Part shown: positions 27,788-37,611 of the stretch, piece after piece
Layout of the letters: every line of letters starts with the position of its first letter
How positions within the stretch are numbered: position 1 is the stretch's first letter
DNA from: SZUA-100 sp965248135
Lineage (GTDB): Bacteria; Pseudomonadota; Alphaproteobacteria; Rhizobiales; Rhizobiaceae
Length of the DNA stretch: 64,000 bases
NCBI GenBank assembly: GCA_965248135.1
Contig: CBDFIN010000008.1
Span: forward strand, 261,278 to 325,277
Reading direction: 5' to 3'
Position numbers and translations under genes: made by a program
Notes under the pieces: generated by a model
What the model saw: only the letters and a program-made list of their open reading frames with translations
Told to the model about the DNA's origin: nothing
Databases searched by the model: none

Positions 27788-30700
27788 TTATTCGGCTGCG
27801 TCGGAAAAACCGGCATCATCTTCGTCGTCATGATCAAGCGCCAGGCTGGTATTATTCAAATCAATGCTCAGTCCGAGCGAGCGCATTTCCTTGACCAGCA
27901 CATTGAAGCTTTCCGGAATTCCGGCCTCGAAGGTGTCATCGCCGCGAACGATGGCCTCGTAGACCTTGGTCCGGCCGGCGACATCATCCGATTTCACCGT
28001 CAGCATCTCCTGCAAGGTGTAAGCGGCGCCATAGGCTTCCAGTGCCCAGACCTCCATTTCACCAAACCGCTGACCACCGAACTGCGCCTTACCACCCAGT
28101 GGCTGCTGAGTAACAAGTGAATACGGACCGATTGAGCGAGCATGGATCTTGTCGTCAACCAGATGATGCAGCTTGAGCATATAGATATAGCCCATGGTTA
28201 CCGGCCGGTCGAATGCTTCGCCGGTGCGGCCATCATAAAGCGTTGACTGGCCGCTTCGGTGCAAACCGGCTTCATCAAGCATGTCGACGATATCCGGCTC
28301 ATGCGCCCCATCAAAAACCGGTGTGGCAATGCGAACGCCGGTCTTCAACTGGTCAGCCAGCCGCACAACACTTTCATCATCATAGCGGCGTACCGGCTCA
28401 TTTCGATCGTTGTCGGGATAAATCGATTCCAATTGCTTGCGCAATGGTTTGATGTCGCCCGCTTTCTCATAGGCCTTTAGCAGATCACCGATCTTGCGGC
28501 CAATACCGGCACAAGCCCAACCAAGATGGGTTTCCAGAATCTGTCCGACATTCATGCGGCTAGGCACACCCAGCGGATTGAGCACGATATCAGCATGGGT
28601 TCCATCTTCCAGGAACGGCATGTCCTCGACCGGCAGGATACGCGAGACCACCCCTTTGTTGCCGTGACGACCGGCCATCTTGTCACCCGGCTGCAGTTTG
28701 CGCTTGATGGCGACAAAGACCTTGACCATCTTCATCACTCCCGGCGGCAGTTCGTCGCCCCGCTGCAGCTTCTCGACCTTGTCCATGAAGCGGCCTTCCA
28801 GCATCGATTTAGACTCATCATACTGGTTGCGGAGCGCTTCAATCTGGCCTTGCAGCTTTTCGTCATCGACAGCAAACAGCCACCACTGACTACGCGGGTA
28901 TTCGTCCATCACCGTTTGCGACAGTTTATCGCCTTTCGAGTAGCCATTTGGCCCGGCAATCGCCTTTTTGCCATCAAGCATGCCGCTTAGCCGGCCATAG
29001 ACGTTGCGGTCGAGAATCGCCTGTTCGTCGTCACGGTCTTTGGCGAGGTTTTCAATTTCCTCGCGTTCGATGGCCATGGCGCGTTCATCTTTCTCGATGC
29101 CATGACGGTTAAACACCCTGACCTCAACCACCGTACCGAAAGCACCAGGCGACATGCGCAAGGAAGTGTCCCGCACATCGGAAGCCTTTTCACCAAAAAT
29201 CGCCCGCAGCAGTTTTTCTTCAGGCGTCATCGGGCTTTCGCCCTTCGGTGTGATTTTGCCGACAAGAATATCGCCAGGACCAACTTCCGCACCAATATAG
29301 GTTATACCAGCCTCGTCGAGATTGCGCAGTGCTTCCTCCGAGACGTTGGGAATATCACGGGTGATTTCCTCCGGCCCCAGTTTGGTGTCGCGCGCCATCA
29401 CCTCAAATTCCTCGATGTGAATTGAGGTGAACACGTCGTCGCGTACAATGCGTTCGGAAAGCAGGATGGAGTCTTCAAAATTATAGCCGTTCCAAGGCAT
29501 GAAGGCGACCAACACATTGCGGCCAAGCGCCAGATCCCCCAAGTCGGTAGAAGGTCCATCGGCCAGGATGTCAAATTTGTTAACCCGGTCGCCCACCCGA
29601 ACCAGCGGTCGCTGGTTGATACAGGTCGACTGGTTCGAGCGCTGAAACTTCTGCAGCCGATAGATATCGACACCGGATTTGGATGGGTCGAGGTCTTCTG
29701 TCGCCCGCACCACGATACGGGTAGCGTCAACCTGATCGACCACGCCGCTGCGACGTACCCCGATTGCAGCACCTGAATCGCGCGCCACAATGCGCTCCAT
29801 GCCGGTGCCGACAAATGGCGCCTCGGCCTTAACCAGAGGCACCGCCTGGCGCATCATATTGGAACCCATCAAGGCCCGGTTGGCGTCGTCGTTTTCCAAA
29901 AACGGAATAAGGGCAGCAGCGACCGAAACAAGCTGCTTCGGCGAAACGTCCATCAAATCCACCGCATCGCGCAACACCGAAGTCACTTCGCCGGCGTGAC
30001 GGCAAATCACCGTTTCGTTGATGAATTTAAAATTCTTGTCCAGCGGTGCGTTGGCCTGGGCCACCGTGTGCTTGGCCTCTTCCATGGCAGAAAGATAGAC
30101 CACCTCCTGGCTGACCTTGCCATTAGCGACCTTGCGATAGGGGCTTTCTATAAAGCCGTATTTGTTGATACGGGCAAAGGTCGCCAGTGAATTGATCAAA
30201 CCGATATTCGGCCCTTCAGGCGTTTCGATCGGACAGATGCGGCCATAATGGGTCGGATGAACGTCACGAACCTCAAAGCCCGCACGTTCACGTGTCAGAC
30301 CACCCGGCCCAAGGGCAGAAAGCCGCCGTTTGTGGGTAATTTCCGACAGCGGGTTGGTCTGGTCCATAAACTGCGAAAGCTGCGAGGAGCCGAAAAATTC
30401 GCGCACCGCGGCGGCGGCAGGTTTGGCGTTAATCAGATCCTGCGGCATCACCGTATCGATTTCGATTGATGACATGCGCTCTTTGATAGCGCGCTCCATG
30501 CGAAGCAGGCCGACCCGATACTGATTTTCCATCAATTCGCCGACCGAGCGTACCCGACGGTTGCCAAGGTTGTCGATGTCGTCGATTTCGCCATTGCCGT
30601 CACGCAGATTAACCAGCGTTTTGACCACTTCGAGGATATCTTCCTTGCGTAAAACCCGCATGGTATCGTCGACATCAAGATCAAGTCGCATGTTCATCTT

Positions 30701-31945
30701 CACCCGGCCAACAGCCGACAGATCATAGCGTTCCCGGTCAAAGAACAACGACTGGAACATCGCTTCTGCCGTATCTATTGTCGGCGGCTCGCCCGGCCGC
30801 ATGACCCGGTAGATGTCGAACAAGGCATCCTGGCGGCCATCATTTTTATCGGCAACAAGCGTGTTGCGAATATAGGCTCCGATATTCACATGGTCGATAT
30901 CGAGCACCGGCAGGTCGTCAAATCCTTGCTCTGCAAAAGTCTCAATCAGCGCTTCGTTGAGTTCATCGCCAGCCTCGGCATAGATCTCTCCGGTCTCCAC
31001 ATTGACGATATCTCCACTCAGATACTGGCCGTAGATCTGATCGACCGGAACTTTGATTTCCTTGGTTCCGGTCTCTTCGATTTTTTTCAGTGCCCTGGCG
31101 GTGACTTTTTGATTGGCCTCAAGAATGACCTTGCCCGAATCGGCATCAATCACATCGGCCATTGGTTTGCTGCCGCGATGACGATCGGCAAGGAACGGCA
31201 TACGCCAGTCGTCGCCTTCCTTTTCCTTCCTGACAACAAAGGATGTATAGAAGGTTGTGAGAATTTCTTCCTTGTCGAGGCCAAGCGCCATCAACAGGGA
31301 AGTGGCTGGAATTTTACGCCGGCGATCGATACGGGCATAGACGATATCCTTGGCATCGAACTCAATATCAAGCCAGGAGCCACGATAGGGAATGACGCGC
31401 GAGGCGAACAACAGCTTGCCGCTTGAATGGGATTTACCCTTATCGTGATCAAAGAATACGCCCGGTGACCGGTGCATCTGGGAAACGATAACCCGTTCCG
31501 TCCCATTGATGACAAAGGTGCCGTTGCCGGTCATCAAGGGCATATCGCCCATATAGACGTCCTGTTCCTTGATGTCCTTGACCGACTTGGCTTCGGTTTC
31601 CTCGTCAATATCGAATACGATCAAGCGAAGCGTCACCTTGAGCGGTGCAGCATAGGTCATGTCACGCTGGCGGCACTCTTCCACATCGTATTTTGGTGGC
31701 TCGAATTCATAGGAGACAAATTCCAGCATTGCCGAGCCGGTGAAATCGGTAATCGGAAAAACCGATTGGAAAACCGCCTGAAGGCCTTCGTCGCCGCGGC
31801 CGCCTTCCGGTTCATTCATTATCAAGAAGTTGTCATACGATGCCTTTTGCACCTCTATGAGGTTGGGCATTTCTGCAACTTCAGTGATATTTCCAAAGAT
31901 TTTTCTTACGCGTTTGCGGCCATTGAAAGAATGGGTCTGAGCCAT
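27788..31945 (-). CDS. rpoB: DNA-directed RNA polymerase subunit beta
   Basis: Core polymerase subunit, about 1385 aa. Visible landmarks: the rifampicin region GSSQLSQFMDQTNPLSEITH then KRRLSALGPGGL, the catalytic-face PIETPEGPNIGLI, and the C-terminal MKLHHLVDDKIHARSIGPYS. The start is set at 31945 (MAQTHSFNGRKR) because AGGAG precedes it. The rifampicin region reads as wild type (Gln/Asp/His/Arg/Ser positions intact). Confidence 0.98.
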   Translation of the reverse strand: MAQTHSFNGRKRVRKIFGNITEVAEMPNLIEVQKASYDNFLIMNEPEGGRGDEGLQAVFQSVFPITDFTGSAMLEFVSYEFEPPKYDVEECRQRDMTYAAPLKVTLRLIVFDIDEETEAKSVKDIKEQDVYMGDMPLMTGNGTFVINGTERVIVSQMHRSPGVFFDHDKGKSHSSGKLLFASRVIPYRGSWLDIEFDAKDIVYARIDRRRKIPATSLLMALGLDKEEILTTFYTSFVVRKEKEGDDWRMPFLADRHRGSKPMADVIDADSGKVILEANQKVTARALKKIEETGTKEIKVPVDQIYGQYLSGDIVNVETGEIYAEAGDELNEALIETFAEQGFDDLPVLDIDHVNIGAYIRNTLVADKNDGRQDALFDIYRVMRPGEPPTIDTAEAMFQSLFFDRERYDLSAVGRVKMNMRLDLDVDDTMRVLRKEDILEVVKTLVNLRDGNGEIDDIDNLGNRRVRSVGELMENQYRVGLLRMERAIKERMSSIEIDTVMPQDLINAKPAAAAVREFFGSSQLSQFMDQTNPLSEITHKRRLSALGPGGLTRERAGFEVRDVHPTHYGRICPIETPEGPNIGLINSLATFARINKYGFIESPYRKVANGKVSQEVVYLSAMEEAKHTVAQANAPLDKNFKFINETVICRHAGEVTSVLRDAVDLMDVSPKQLVSVAAALIPFLENDDANRALMGSNMMRQAVPLVKAEAPFVGTGMERIVARDSGAAIGVRRSGVVDQVDATRIVVRATEDLDPSKSGVDIYRLQKFQRSNQSTCINQRPLVRVGDRVNKFDILADGPSTDLGDLALGRNVLVAFMPWNGYNFEDSILLSERIVRDDVFTSIHIEEFEVMARDTKLGPEEITRDIPNVSEEALRNLDEAGITYIGAEVGPGDILVGKITPKGESPMTPEEKLLRAIFGEKASDVRDTSLRMSPGAFGTVVEVRVFNRHGIEKDERAMAIEREEIENLAKDRDDEQAILDRNVYGRLSGMLDGKKAIAGPNGYSKGDKLSQTVMDEYPRSQWWLFAVDDEKLQGQIEALRNQYDESKSMLEGRFMDKVEKLQRGDELPPGVMKMVKVFVAIKRKLQPGDKMAGRHGNKGVVSRILPVEDMPFLEDGTHADIVLNPLGVPSRMNVGQILETHLGWACAGIGRKIGDLLKAYEKAGDIKPLRKQLESIYPDNDRNEPVRRYDDESVVRLADQLKTGVRIATPVFDGAHEPDIVDMLDEAGLHRSGQSTLYDGRTGEAFDRPVTMGYIYMLKLHHLVDDKIHARSIGPYSLVTQQPLGGKAQFGGQRFGEMEVWALEAYGAAYTLQEMLTVKSDDVAGRTKVYEAIVRGDDTFEAGIPESFNVLVKEMRSLGLSIDLNNTSLALDHDDEDDAGFSDAAE

Positions 31946-32179
31946 GCTTGCTCCTGTTTCGCACGCCCTGCGGAGTACTGCCTCTCCCACGGCGTTGAAT
32001 ATTAATTACAATGAGTGAAACCTGTCGCCAAAAAGCTCAATTCATCCGGGCTCTCAGGACACAAGTTTCAAATCAAACTATTTCGCGAAACCAGCCATAT
32101 ACACGGGCCTGATCCACGACACAAACTGTACGGTCCCGGTATCGCCAACAAACCCGGCCTTCCCGGCGAACGCCAAAAC

Positions 32180-32211
32180 GGGCAGTCTAGTTGCAGTCAA
32201 CCAGACTGCCC
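32180..32211 (-). terminator. Attenuator-like hairpin upstream of rpoB
   Basis: GGGCAGTCT (32180-32188) pairs with AGACTGCCC (32203-32211). Inside, GTTG pairs with CAAC, leaving a 4-nt loop. On the minus strand it is followed by GTTTTGG. It is a likely partial terminator between rplL and rpoB. Confidence 0.65.
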
Positions 32212-32337
32212 TGGATACGCACGCGACCCCGAAAAATCCGGGATCAAATTACCTGCACCAAACAACTGTCTGGTTTCGCCATCGCGCCGGCCCTGGTGGT
32301 TCTGTTCTAACGCATCGAACCGCCTGATTCTTTAGCG

Positions 32338-32422
32338 ATGGATAGAATTATCGAGACATTTGAGTATGAAATTGAAGAATTCCTCTTTGCCCCGAAGGTC
32401 TCAAATGTCTCGTTCTATCCAT
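32338..32422. repeat. Long bulged palindrome after rplL (member of the bulged-palindrome family)
   Basis: ATGGATAGAA-(TTAT)-CGAGACATTTGAG on the left; the right arm reverse-complements to the same string without TTAT. Outer arm 10 bp, 4-nt asymmetric bulge on the left arm, inner arm 13 bp, 35-nt loop. It begins 19 bp past the rplL stop. The same arm/bulge/arm plan is seen in the four CTAG-bounded elements at 40880-41048 and 52189-52357, but here the ends are not CTAG. Confidence 0.65.
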
Positions 32423-32441
32423 TAAGCCAGCGCAGGCCCTG

Positions 32442-32813
32442 TTATTTCATCTCTGCCGTAGCTCCAGCTTCGGTGAGCTTCTTGACAAGCTCCTCGGCTT
32501 CGCCCTTGGAGATGCCTTCCTTGACCGGTTTTGGTGCCGATTCCACCAGTTCCTTGGCTTCCTTAAGACCCAAACCGGTGATCGACCTGATTTCTTTAAT
32601 GACGTTGATTTTCTTTTCGCCAAATGCGGTTAGCACCACGTCGAACTCAGTCTTTTCTTCTTCCGCTTCAGCCGGTGCAGCGCCGCCAGCGGCAACAGCA
32701 ACAGGAGCGGCAGCAGAAACACCCCATGATTCTTCAAGCATTTTCGAAAGCTCTGCAGCTTCCATAACAGTCAGAGCAGAAAGCTCGTCTACGATTTTAG
32801 CCAGATCAGCCAT
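32442..32813 (-). CDS. rplL: 50S ribosomal protein L7/L12
   Basis: Stalk protein of the large subunit, 123 aa: N-terminal dimerisation part (MADLAKIVDELSALTVMEAA), Ala/Gly hinge (AAAPVAVAAGGAAPAEA), C-terminal factor-binding domain (KINVIKEIRSITGLGLKEAK). The ATG at 32813 is preferred over 32822 because AAGGA is correctly spaced for it. Confidence 0.97.
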   Translation of the reverse strand: MADLAKIVDELSALTVMEAAELSKMLEESWGVSAAAPVAVAAGGAAPAEAEEEKTEFDVVLTAFGEKKINVIKEIRSITGLGLKEAKELVESAPKPVKEGISKGEAEELVKKLTEAGATAEMK

Positions 32814-32867
32814 TTTCTTCATTCCTTGTTTATTTGAACGTTTGTTCCAGAGATTACTATTTTTGCC

Positions 32868-33386
32868 TTACGCAGCTTCGTTCTTTTCGGCATAAGCCCC
32901 GATCACCCGGGCAATCTGACCCGCTGGCGCCTTGACAAGCTGAGCAATTCGGCTTGCAGGTGTTTGCACCATACCAACCAGCTTGCCGCGCAGTTCATCA
33001 AGGGATGGCAATGAAGCGAGTTGCTTCACACCTTCCTCATCAAGGTTTGTCGTGCCCATCGCACCGCCAAGAACAACGAGTTTGTCATTCTTCTTGGCGA
33101 ACGCGGCAGTCACTTTCGGGGCCGTCACAGGATCGTCCGCATAGGCGATCATGGTCTGACCCCTAAACAGATCAGATATGTGCTCGGCATCCGTGCCTTT
33201 AAGAGCGAGCTTCGCAAGCCGGTTTTTAGCGACTTTCACCGTTCCGCCCGCTTCCCGCATCTGACCACGAAGATCGGTCATATCGGCGACGGTCAGACCG
33301 GTGTAATGCGCCACAACAACCGAACCGGTGTCTTTAAACACTTCGTTCATGGCCGCGACGAATTCACTTTTTTCCGCTCTATCCAC
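32868..33386 (-). CDS. rplJ: 50S ribosomal protein L10
   Basis: Stalk base protein that holds L7/L12 dimers, 172 aa. The start is GTG at 33386 (read as M-DRAEKSEFVAAMNEVF), with GGAGAG about 9 bp upstream. This matches alphaproteobacterial L10 start points, whereas the upstream in-frame ATG at 33425 adds 13 atypical residues. With L7/L12 it likely autoregulates through the leader at 33387-33751. Confidence 0.95.
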   Translation of the reverse strand: MDRAEKSEFVAAMNEVFKDTGSVVVAHYTGLTVADMTDLRGQMREAGGTVKVAKNRLAKLALKGTDAEHISDLFRGQTMIAYADDPVTAPKVTAAFAKKNDKLVVLGGAMGTTNLDEEGVKQLASLPSLDELRGKLVGMVQTPASRIAQLVKAPAGQIARVIGAYAEKNEAA

Positions 33387-33751
33387 TCTTTCTCTCCAGT
33401 TGACGAATTTCGCACTTTGACGCAATTCGCCGGTTTGCCTTTGCTGCCATTTCCGCCAAAAGGCTAAAAAAGGGCAACGCTCGAGGTTCCCGCCCCCTCA
33501 CGTATCGCGGCTCGAAGGATGAACCACGGTGCAAGGCAGTCTGTCGTTCAAACCGAACAAGGAGACAACCGGTCTGCCAGTTCAATTCTTACTTCGTCTG
33601 TGCAGGCAAGATAATTAAGGCAAGCCACCTGCAGTCTTGGACAGGATTCCGGTTCCAGTTTCCTTTCCCCGGAATATCACTCCTCCCACAACAGCAGGGG
33701 AATGAATTCTGATGAAATTGGCCGCCCAAACGGCAAACTTCATAATTCAGT
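33387..33751 (-). promoter_or_regulatory. Untranslated leader of rplJL (probable L10 leader)
   Basis: 365 bp between rplA and rplJ with no gene. In bacteria the rplJL leader folds into an L10-binding structure that represses translation. Here GCAGGTGG-type and paired GC-rich segments are visible (for example around 33610-33640), but I cannot fold it fully. Assignment rests on position and family knowledge. Confidence 0.5.
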
Positions 33752-34450
33752 TTACGATTCCAGCGCGGTTGCCGGATCGACCTTTACCCCCGGGCCCATG
33801 GTCGAAGAAACCGCCAGTTTTTGAAGGTATGTACCCTTCGCACCCGCCGGCCTGGCCTTCTGTACTGCATTCACCAGCGCCTTGATGTTTTCGGCCAGCG
33901 CATTTGCTTCAAAACTTGCCTTACCGACACCGGCGTGAATAATACCGGCCTTTTCCACCCGAAACTCGACCGCGCCGCCCTTGGCATCTTTCACCGCAGC
34001 AGCCACATTGGGTGTCACGGTTCCTACTTTCGGGTTCGGCATCATACCGCGCGGACCCAATATCTTGCCCAGCCGGCCAACCAGCGGCATCATATCCGGT
34101 GTCGCAATACAGCGGTCAAAATCGATCTTGCCACTTTGAACGATCTCCATCAGATCTTCTGCGCCAACCACATCAGCACCGGCTTCTTTTGCCTCTTCCG
34201 CCTTGGCATCGCGGGCAAAAACACCGACGCGCACCGAGCGGCCTGAACCATTGGGCAGTTGCACGACGCCGCGCACCATCTGGTCAGAGTGACGCGGATC
34301 GACACCAAGATTAATCGCCATCTCCACCGTCTCGTCAAATTTGGCGGTCGCCGACTTTTTGACCAGATCGATTGCCTCGCCAAGTTCGTAGAGCTTGTTG
34401 CGGTCAACCGTCTTGCGGGCTTCTTTTAAACGTTTGCCTTTAAAAGCCAT
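33752..34450 (-). CDS. rplA: 50S ribosomal protein L1
   Basis: 232 aa, binds 23S rRNA at the L1 stalk and can repress its own operon. It has the L1 signature MPNPKVGTVTPNV and GRSVRVGVFAR. Start choice: ATG 34450, with GTG at 34453 directly before it also possible. GGAGGG upstream fits either. It starts 5 bp past the rplK stop. Confidence 0.96.
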   Translation of the reverse strand: MAFKGKRLKEARKTVDRNKLYELGEAIDLVKKSATAKFDETVEMAINLGVDPRHSDQMVRGVVQLPNGSGRSVRVGVFARDAKAEEAKEAGADVVGAEDLMEIVQSGKIDFDRCIATPDMMPLVGRLGKILGPRGMMPNPKVGTVTPNVAAAVKDAKGGAVEFRVEKAGIIHAGVGKASFEANALAENIKALVNAVQKARPAGAKGTYLQKLAVSSTMGPGVKVDPATALES

Positions 34451-34454
34451 CACA

Positions 34455-34883
34455 CTAGCCCTCCACCGTCAGGCCAATTGACCGGGCCGAACCCTCAATC
34501 ATCAGCATTGCCGCGTCGATATCGCTTGCATTGAGATCTTTCATCTTTGCTTCGGCAATCTCGCGAACCTGTTCTCGTGTTACCGAACCGGCCAACTCAC
34601 GACCCGGCGTTGCTCCGCCCTTGGCCAATCTGGCTGCCTTTTTCAACAGATAAGAAGCGGGCGGTGTTTTCATCTTGAAGGAGAACGACTTGTCCTGGAA
34701 AATCGTAATGGTCACCGGTACGGGTGAACCTTTTTCCATCTCCTGGCTCGCCGCGTTAAACGCCTTGCAAAATTCCATAATATTCAACCCGCGTTGGCCC
34801 AACGCGGGGCCAATTGGAGGTGAAGGTGTCGCATTTCCTGCCGGCACCTGTAGCTTCAGGTAACCTTGTATTTTCTTGGCCAT
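34455..34883 (-). CDS. rplK: 50S ribosomal protein L11
   Basis: 142 aa. It has a proline-rich N-terminus PAGNATPSPPIGPALGQRGLN, the site bound by thiostrepton-class antibiotics and needed for RelA activation, and the RNA-binding C-terminal domain ending REIAEAKMKDLNASDIDAA. It is followed almost directly by rplA. Confidence 0.97.
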   Translation of the reverse strand: MAKKIQGYLKLQVPAGNATPSPPIGPALGQRGLNIMEFCKAFNAASQEMEKGSPVPVTITIFQDKSFSFKMKTPPASYLLKKAARLAKGGATPGRELAGSVTREQVREIAEAKMKDLNASDIDAAMLMIEGSARSIGLTVEG

Positions 34884-35138
34884 GTTTCCTGCCTAATCTC
34901 TTGCCCGCAGACCGTGGTCAGCAGGCGGTTGGTTAAATCCGGCCAACCCTTCGGTTGCCGGCCTTGCAGATACGTGGTGCGGTGCATTGAACCGGCCAGG
35001 TCCCGCTACCTCCCACGAAATTGAAAAATGCCACCCAAACAAGGCCACATCCTTCTTTTTTGCCATCTGTTGACGGGCAGATGACATCCCGATTGCAGCG
35101 CCAATAAACGGCACCACCATATAGATGCGCCAAAGCGC

Positions 35139-35669
35139 TTAAACTTTTTCGACCTGGCTGTATTCCAGATCGACAGGGGTAGCCCGGCCAAAAATGGATA
35201 CTTCCACTTTCAACCTTGCGCGTTCTTCGTCGACTTCCTCCACAATGCCATTGAAGGAAGCAAAGGGACCATCGGAAACCCGCACATTTTCGCCAATCTC
35301 GAACATAACCGAAGGCTTTGGCCGATCGACACCCTCTTGAACCTGATTGAGAATGCGCTCGGCTTCCTTATCGGAAATCGGCATAGGTTTGTTGTCAGCG
35401 CCTAAAAAACCGGTCACCTTGGGAGTGTTCCTGATCAGGTGATAGGCCTCATCGGTCATTTCCATCCGAGCCAACACATAACCAGGGAAGAACTTGCGTT
35501 CGGCATCGACTTTGCGGCCGCGACGCAGTTCAACCACTTTTTCCACCGGTACCAAAATCTGCTCAACCAGATGCTCCAGATGTTTTTGACGCACCTGCTC
35601 TTCGATTGAATCCGCTACCTTCTTCTCAAAATTTGAATAGGCGTGAATGATGTACCAACGCAATGCCAT
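35139..35669 (-). CDS. nusG: Transcription termination/antitermination factor NusG
   Basis: 176 aa: NGN domain (WYIIHAYSNFEKKVADSIEE), then a KOW domain (VRVSDGPFASFNGIVEEVD). It links RNA polymerase with Rho or ribosomal S10. It lies 23 bp after secE. The 255-bp gap 34884-35138 before rplK holds no clear gene and probably the rplKA leader or promoter. Confidence 0.96.
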   Translation of the reverse strand: MALRWYIIHAYSNFEKKVADSIEEQVRQKHLEHLVEQILVPVEKVVELRRGRKVDAERKFFPGYVLARMEMTDEAYHLIRNTPKVTGFLGADNKPMPISDKEAERILNQVQEGVDRPKPSVMFEIGENVRVSDGPFASFNGIVEEVDEERARLKVEVSIFGRATPVDLEYSQVEKV

Positions 35670-35692
35670 TAGTAAGCCGCAAGCTCCTGATT

Positions 35693-35893
35693 CTAACTGC
35701 CGGAGCCGAGCAAAAGCCCGACGCCAAAGCCCAATACCTGATCAACGGCCAGAAAAAACATCGCCGCCAGGAAAACCATTATGAGAACCATGACGGTGGT
35801 AATCATAGTTTCCTTACGGCTAGGCCAAACAACTTTCGACACCTCTGCCCGCACCTGCTGGAGAAATGTCAACGGATTGGTTTTGCTCGCCAT
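35693..35893 (-). CDS. secE: Protein translocase subunit SecE
   Basis: 66 aa, one transmembrane helix (TVMVLIMVFLAAMFFLAVD) after the conserved QQVRAEVSKVVWPSRKE. Part of the SecYEG channel. The start is ATG 35893 (MASKTNP). It heads the secE-nusG unit. The tRNA-Trp gene often found just upstream in relatives is not seen. Confidence 0.95.
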   Translation of the reverse strand: MASKTNPLTFLQQVRAEVSKVVWPSRKETMITTVMVLIMVFLAAMFFLAVDQVLGFGVGLLLGSGS

Positions 35894-35945
35894 TATGCTC
35901 ACACAATTTTACGGTTGAGGGGTTTATACAGAACGATTTTTCTTG

Positions 35946-35974
35946 TAATTAGGCACGACACCAGGGCGCGACAA
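35946..35974 (-). promoter_or_regulatory. Candidate sigma-70 promoter for secE-nusG
   Basis: On the minus strand TTGTCG (35969-35974), 17-bp spacer, TAATTA (35946-35951), placing the start of transcription about 40-45 bp upstream of the secE ATG. Confidence 0.45.
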
Positions 35975-36236
35975 GCCACAATCTGCCCAACGCACCTTTC
36001 AACTAACGTGCTTCTAGCGGCTAGGCCGCAAAAGCGCAAGAGAAAATGGCTTGATTGTTATGAAGAATTCGCCGACCGACGCCGCTGCGCTGCAAGGCAA
36101 ATTATCGTAGCTTATTGGTGGAAACGAAGATGATTGAAATTTGAAAGCCAAAGTTTCCAGACCGTCTTGAATTCCTTGTCAAATTCTATCAAGGTCGCGA
36201 GAATAGCAATTTCAATCAACCACCCTGGCTGGCTGG
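35975..36236. other. Intergenic stretch, secE promoter to M20 deacetylase gene
   Basis: 262 bp of the 343-bp gap between divergent genes. I see no gene, RNA or repeat in it. Confidence 0.4.
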
Positions 36237-37427
36237 ATGGCTGAAAACAGGAGGCTGTTCGGGCTGGAAAATCATATTACTCGCGCAATCACCTATCTCG
36301 AACGGCTGGTTGCCTTCCCTACTGTTTCCGGCTTGTCGAATCTGGACATTATCAACTATGTCCGCGATGTGCTGCTTGAGTTGGGTGTAGTATCGTTCAT
36401 CAGTTACGATGAAAGCGGCAAACGGGCAAATCTGCATGCCTTGATCGGCCCGGAAATCGACGGTGGCGTCGCTCTCAACGGTCACACCGATGTCGTGCCG
36501 GTCGAGGGTCAGCAATGGACCAGCGATCCGTTTAAACTGGTGGCGCGCAACAATCGGCTCTTTGGCCGCGGTGCGGTTGATATGAAAGGTTATCTCGCCT
36601 GCATGATGGCGGCGGTACCGATTTGGCAGCAAAAATCGCTCGACCGACCGATCCACATCTCCATGTGCTTTGATGAGGAAACCGGCGGATTTGGCGCACC
36701 CATCCTGGTCGCCGACATGGGTGCACGGGGCCCACACCCGGCGATCGCCATTGTTGGCGAACCCTCCAGGATGCAGATTGTCAATGCCCACAAGGGCGGC
36801 TTTGAAATGCACACAAGAATTACCGGGCTCGAATGCCATTCTTCCGATCCGCGTCTTGGTGTTAATGCGGTTGAATACGCCGCCCGCCTTGTCCGGTATA
36901 TTAACGCAATGGCCCGTGATCTGGCCTCGCGGCCGGAAAAGGACAGCCGGTTTGATCCCAATTACACCACCATCAATGTCGGCACTATCGAGGGCGGTGT
37001 CGCCCGCAACACCGTTGCCGGCTTTTGCGTGTTCGACTGGGAAATGCGGCCCATGCCCTCAATCGACGGGAAAAAACTGGTCGCCGATATCGAACAATAT
37101 GCCTACGAAACATTGCTGCCGGAAATGCAGGCGGCCTCACCCGGCGCCAGTATTCGCATCATCATGGAAGCCGATGTGCCGCCGCTTGACGACACACAAT
37201 CCGGCCCGGCGGTGGAACTTGTTTCCAAAATAACCGGCCACAATGCCACCCATGCAGTGCCATTCGGCACAGATGCAGGGCATTTCGCAGCAGCCGATAT
37301 CTCAACCGTCATCATGGGACCCGGCAGCATCAAGCAGGCCCACAAGCCCGATGAATATATCGAGATTGCCGAAATTGGCGCCTGTCTCGGGTTTTTTGAC
37401 CAGCTCGGGGACGAACTGGCCCAATGA
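36237..37427 (+). CDS. M20 family N-acyl amino acid deacetylase (ArgE-like)
   Basis: 396 aa zinc peptidase/deacetylase of the acetylornithine deacetylase type. Metal residues show in NGHTDVVPVEG (His, Asp), GRGAVDMKG (Asp) and FDEETGGFG (Glu-Glu). The dimerisation domain sits in the middle, and the C-terminal metal His lies in GPGSIKQAHKPDEYIEI. It could be ArgE of arginine synthesis. Its position beside EutA-like and DoeA genes raises the option that it deacetylates N-acetyl-diaminobutyrate, a close analogue of N-acetylornithine; that is inference. Confidence 0.88.
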   Translation: MAENRRLFGLENHITRAITYLERLVAFPTVSGLSNLDIINYVRDVLLELGVVSFISYDESGKRANLHALIGPEIDGGVALNGHTDVVPVEGQQWTSDPFKLVARNNRLFGRGAVDMKGYLACMMAAVPIWQQKSLDRPIHISMCFDEETGGFGAPILVADMGARGPHPAIAIVGEPSRMQIVNAHKGGFEMHTRITGLECHSSDPRLGVNAVEYAARLVRYINAMARDLASRPEKDSRFDPNYTTINVGTIEGGVARNTVAGFCVFDWEMRPMPSIDGKKLVADIEQYAYETLLPEMQAASPGASIRIIMEADVPPLDDTQSGPAVELVSKITGHNATHAVPFGTDAGHFAAADISTVIMGPGSIKQAHKPDEYIEIAEIGACLGFFDQLGDELAQ

Positions 37428-37611
37428 CGCTTTGCCTTGGTGTAACGTGTTGTTCGTCCGGCAATCATGGCCGTGGCGTCGCCTGTGCTGCGGCGCGGCA
37501 TCCGGGCGAGAGCGGAGATTGCCCAATGAACTGGATCGGTGGTAGGTTCTAACCGTTAAAAAAACATGATAAAGTAGTTTCGCAAATTTCAAATGATGAA
37601 GGGAAGTAGCG

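Larger units (their letters stand above)
31946..32441 (-). other. rplL-rpoB intercistronic region (496 bp)
   Basis: No gene seen. It holds two strong inverted repeats (32180-32211 and 32338-32422, listed separately). In bacteria this interval often carries the attenuator and RNase processing site that reduce rpoBC relative to rplJL, which fits what is seen. Confidence 0.6.
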
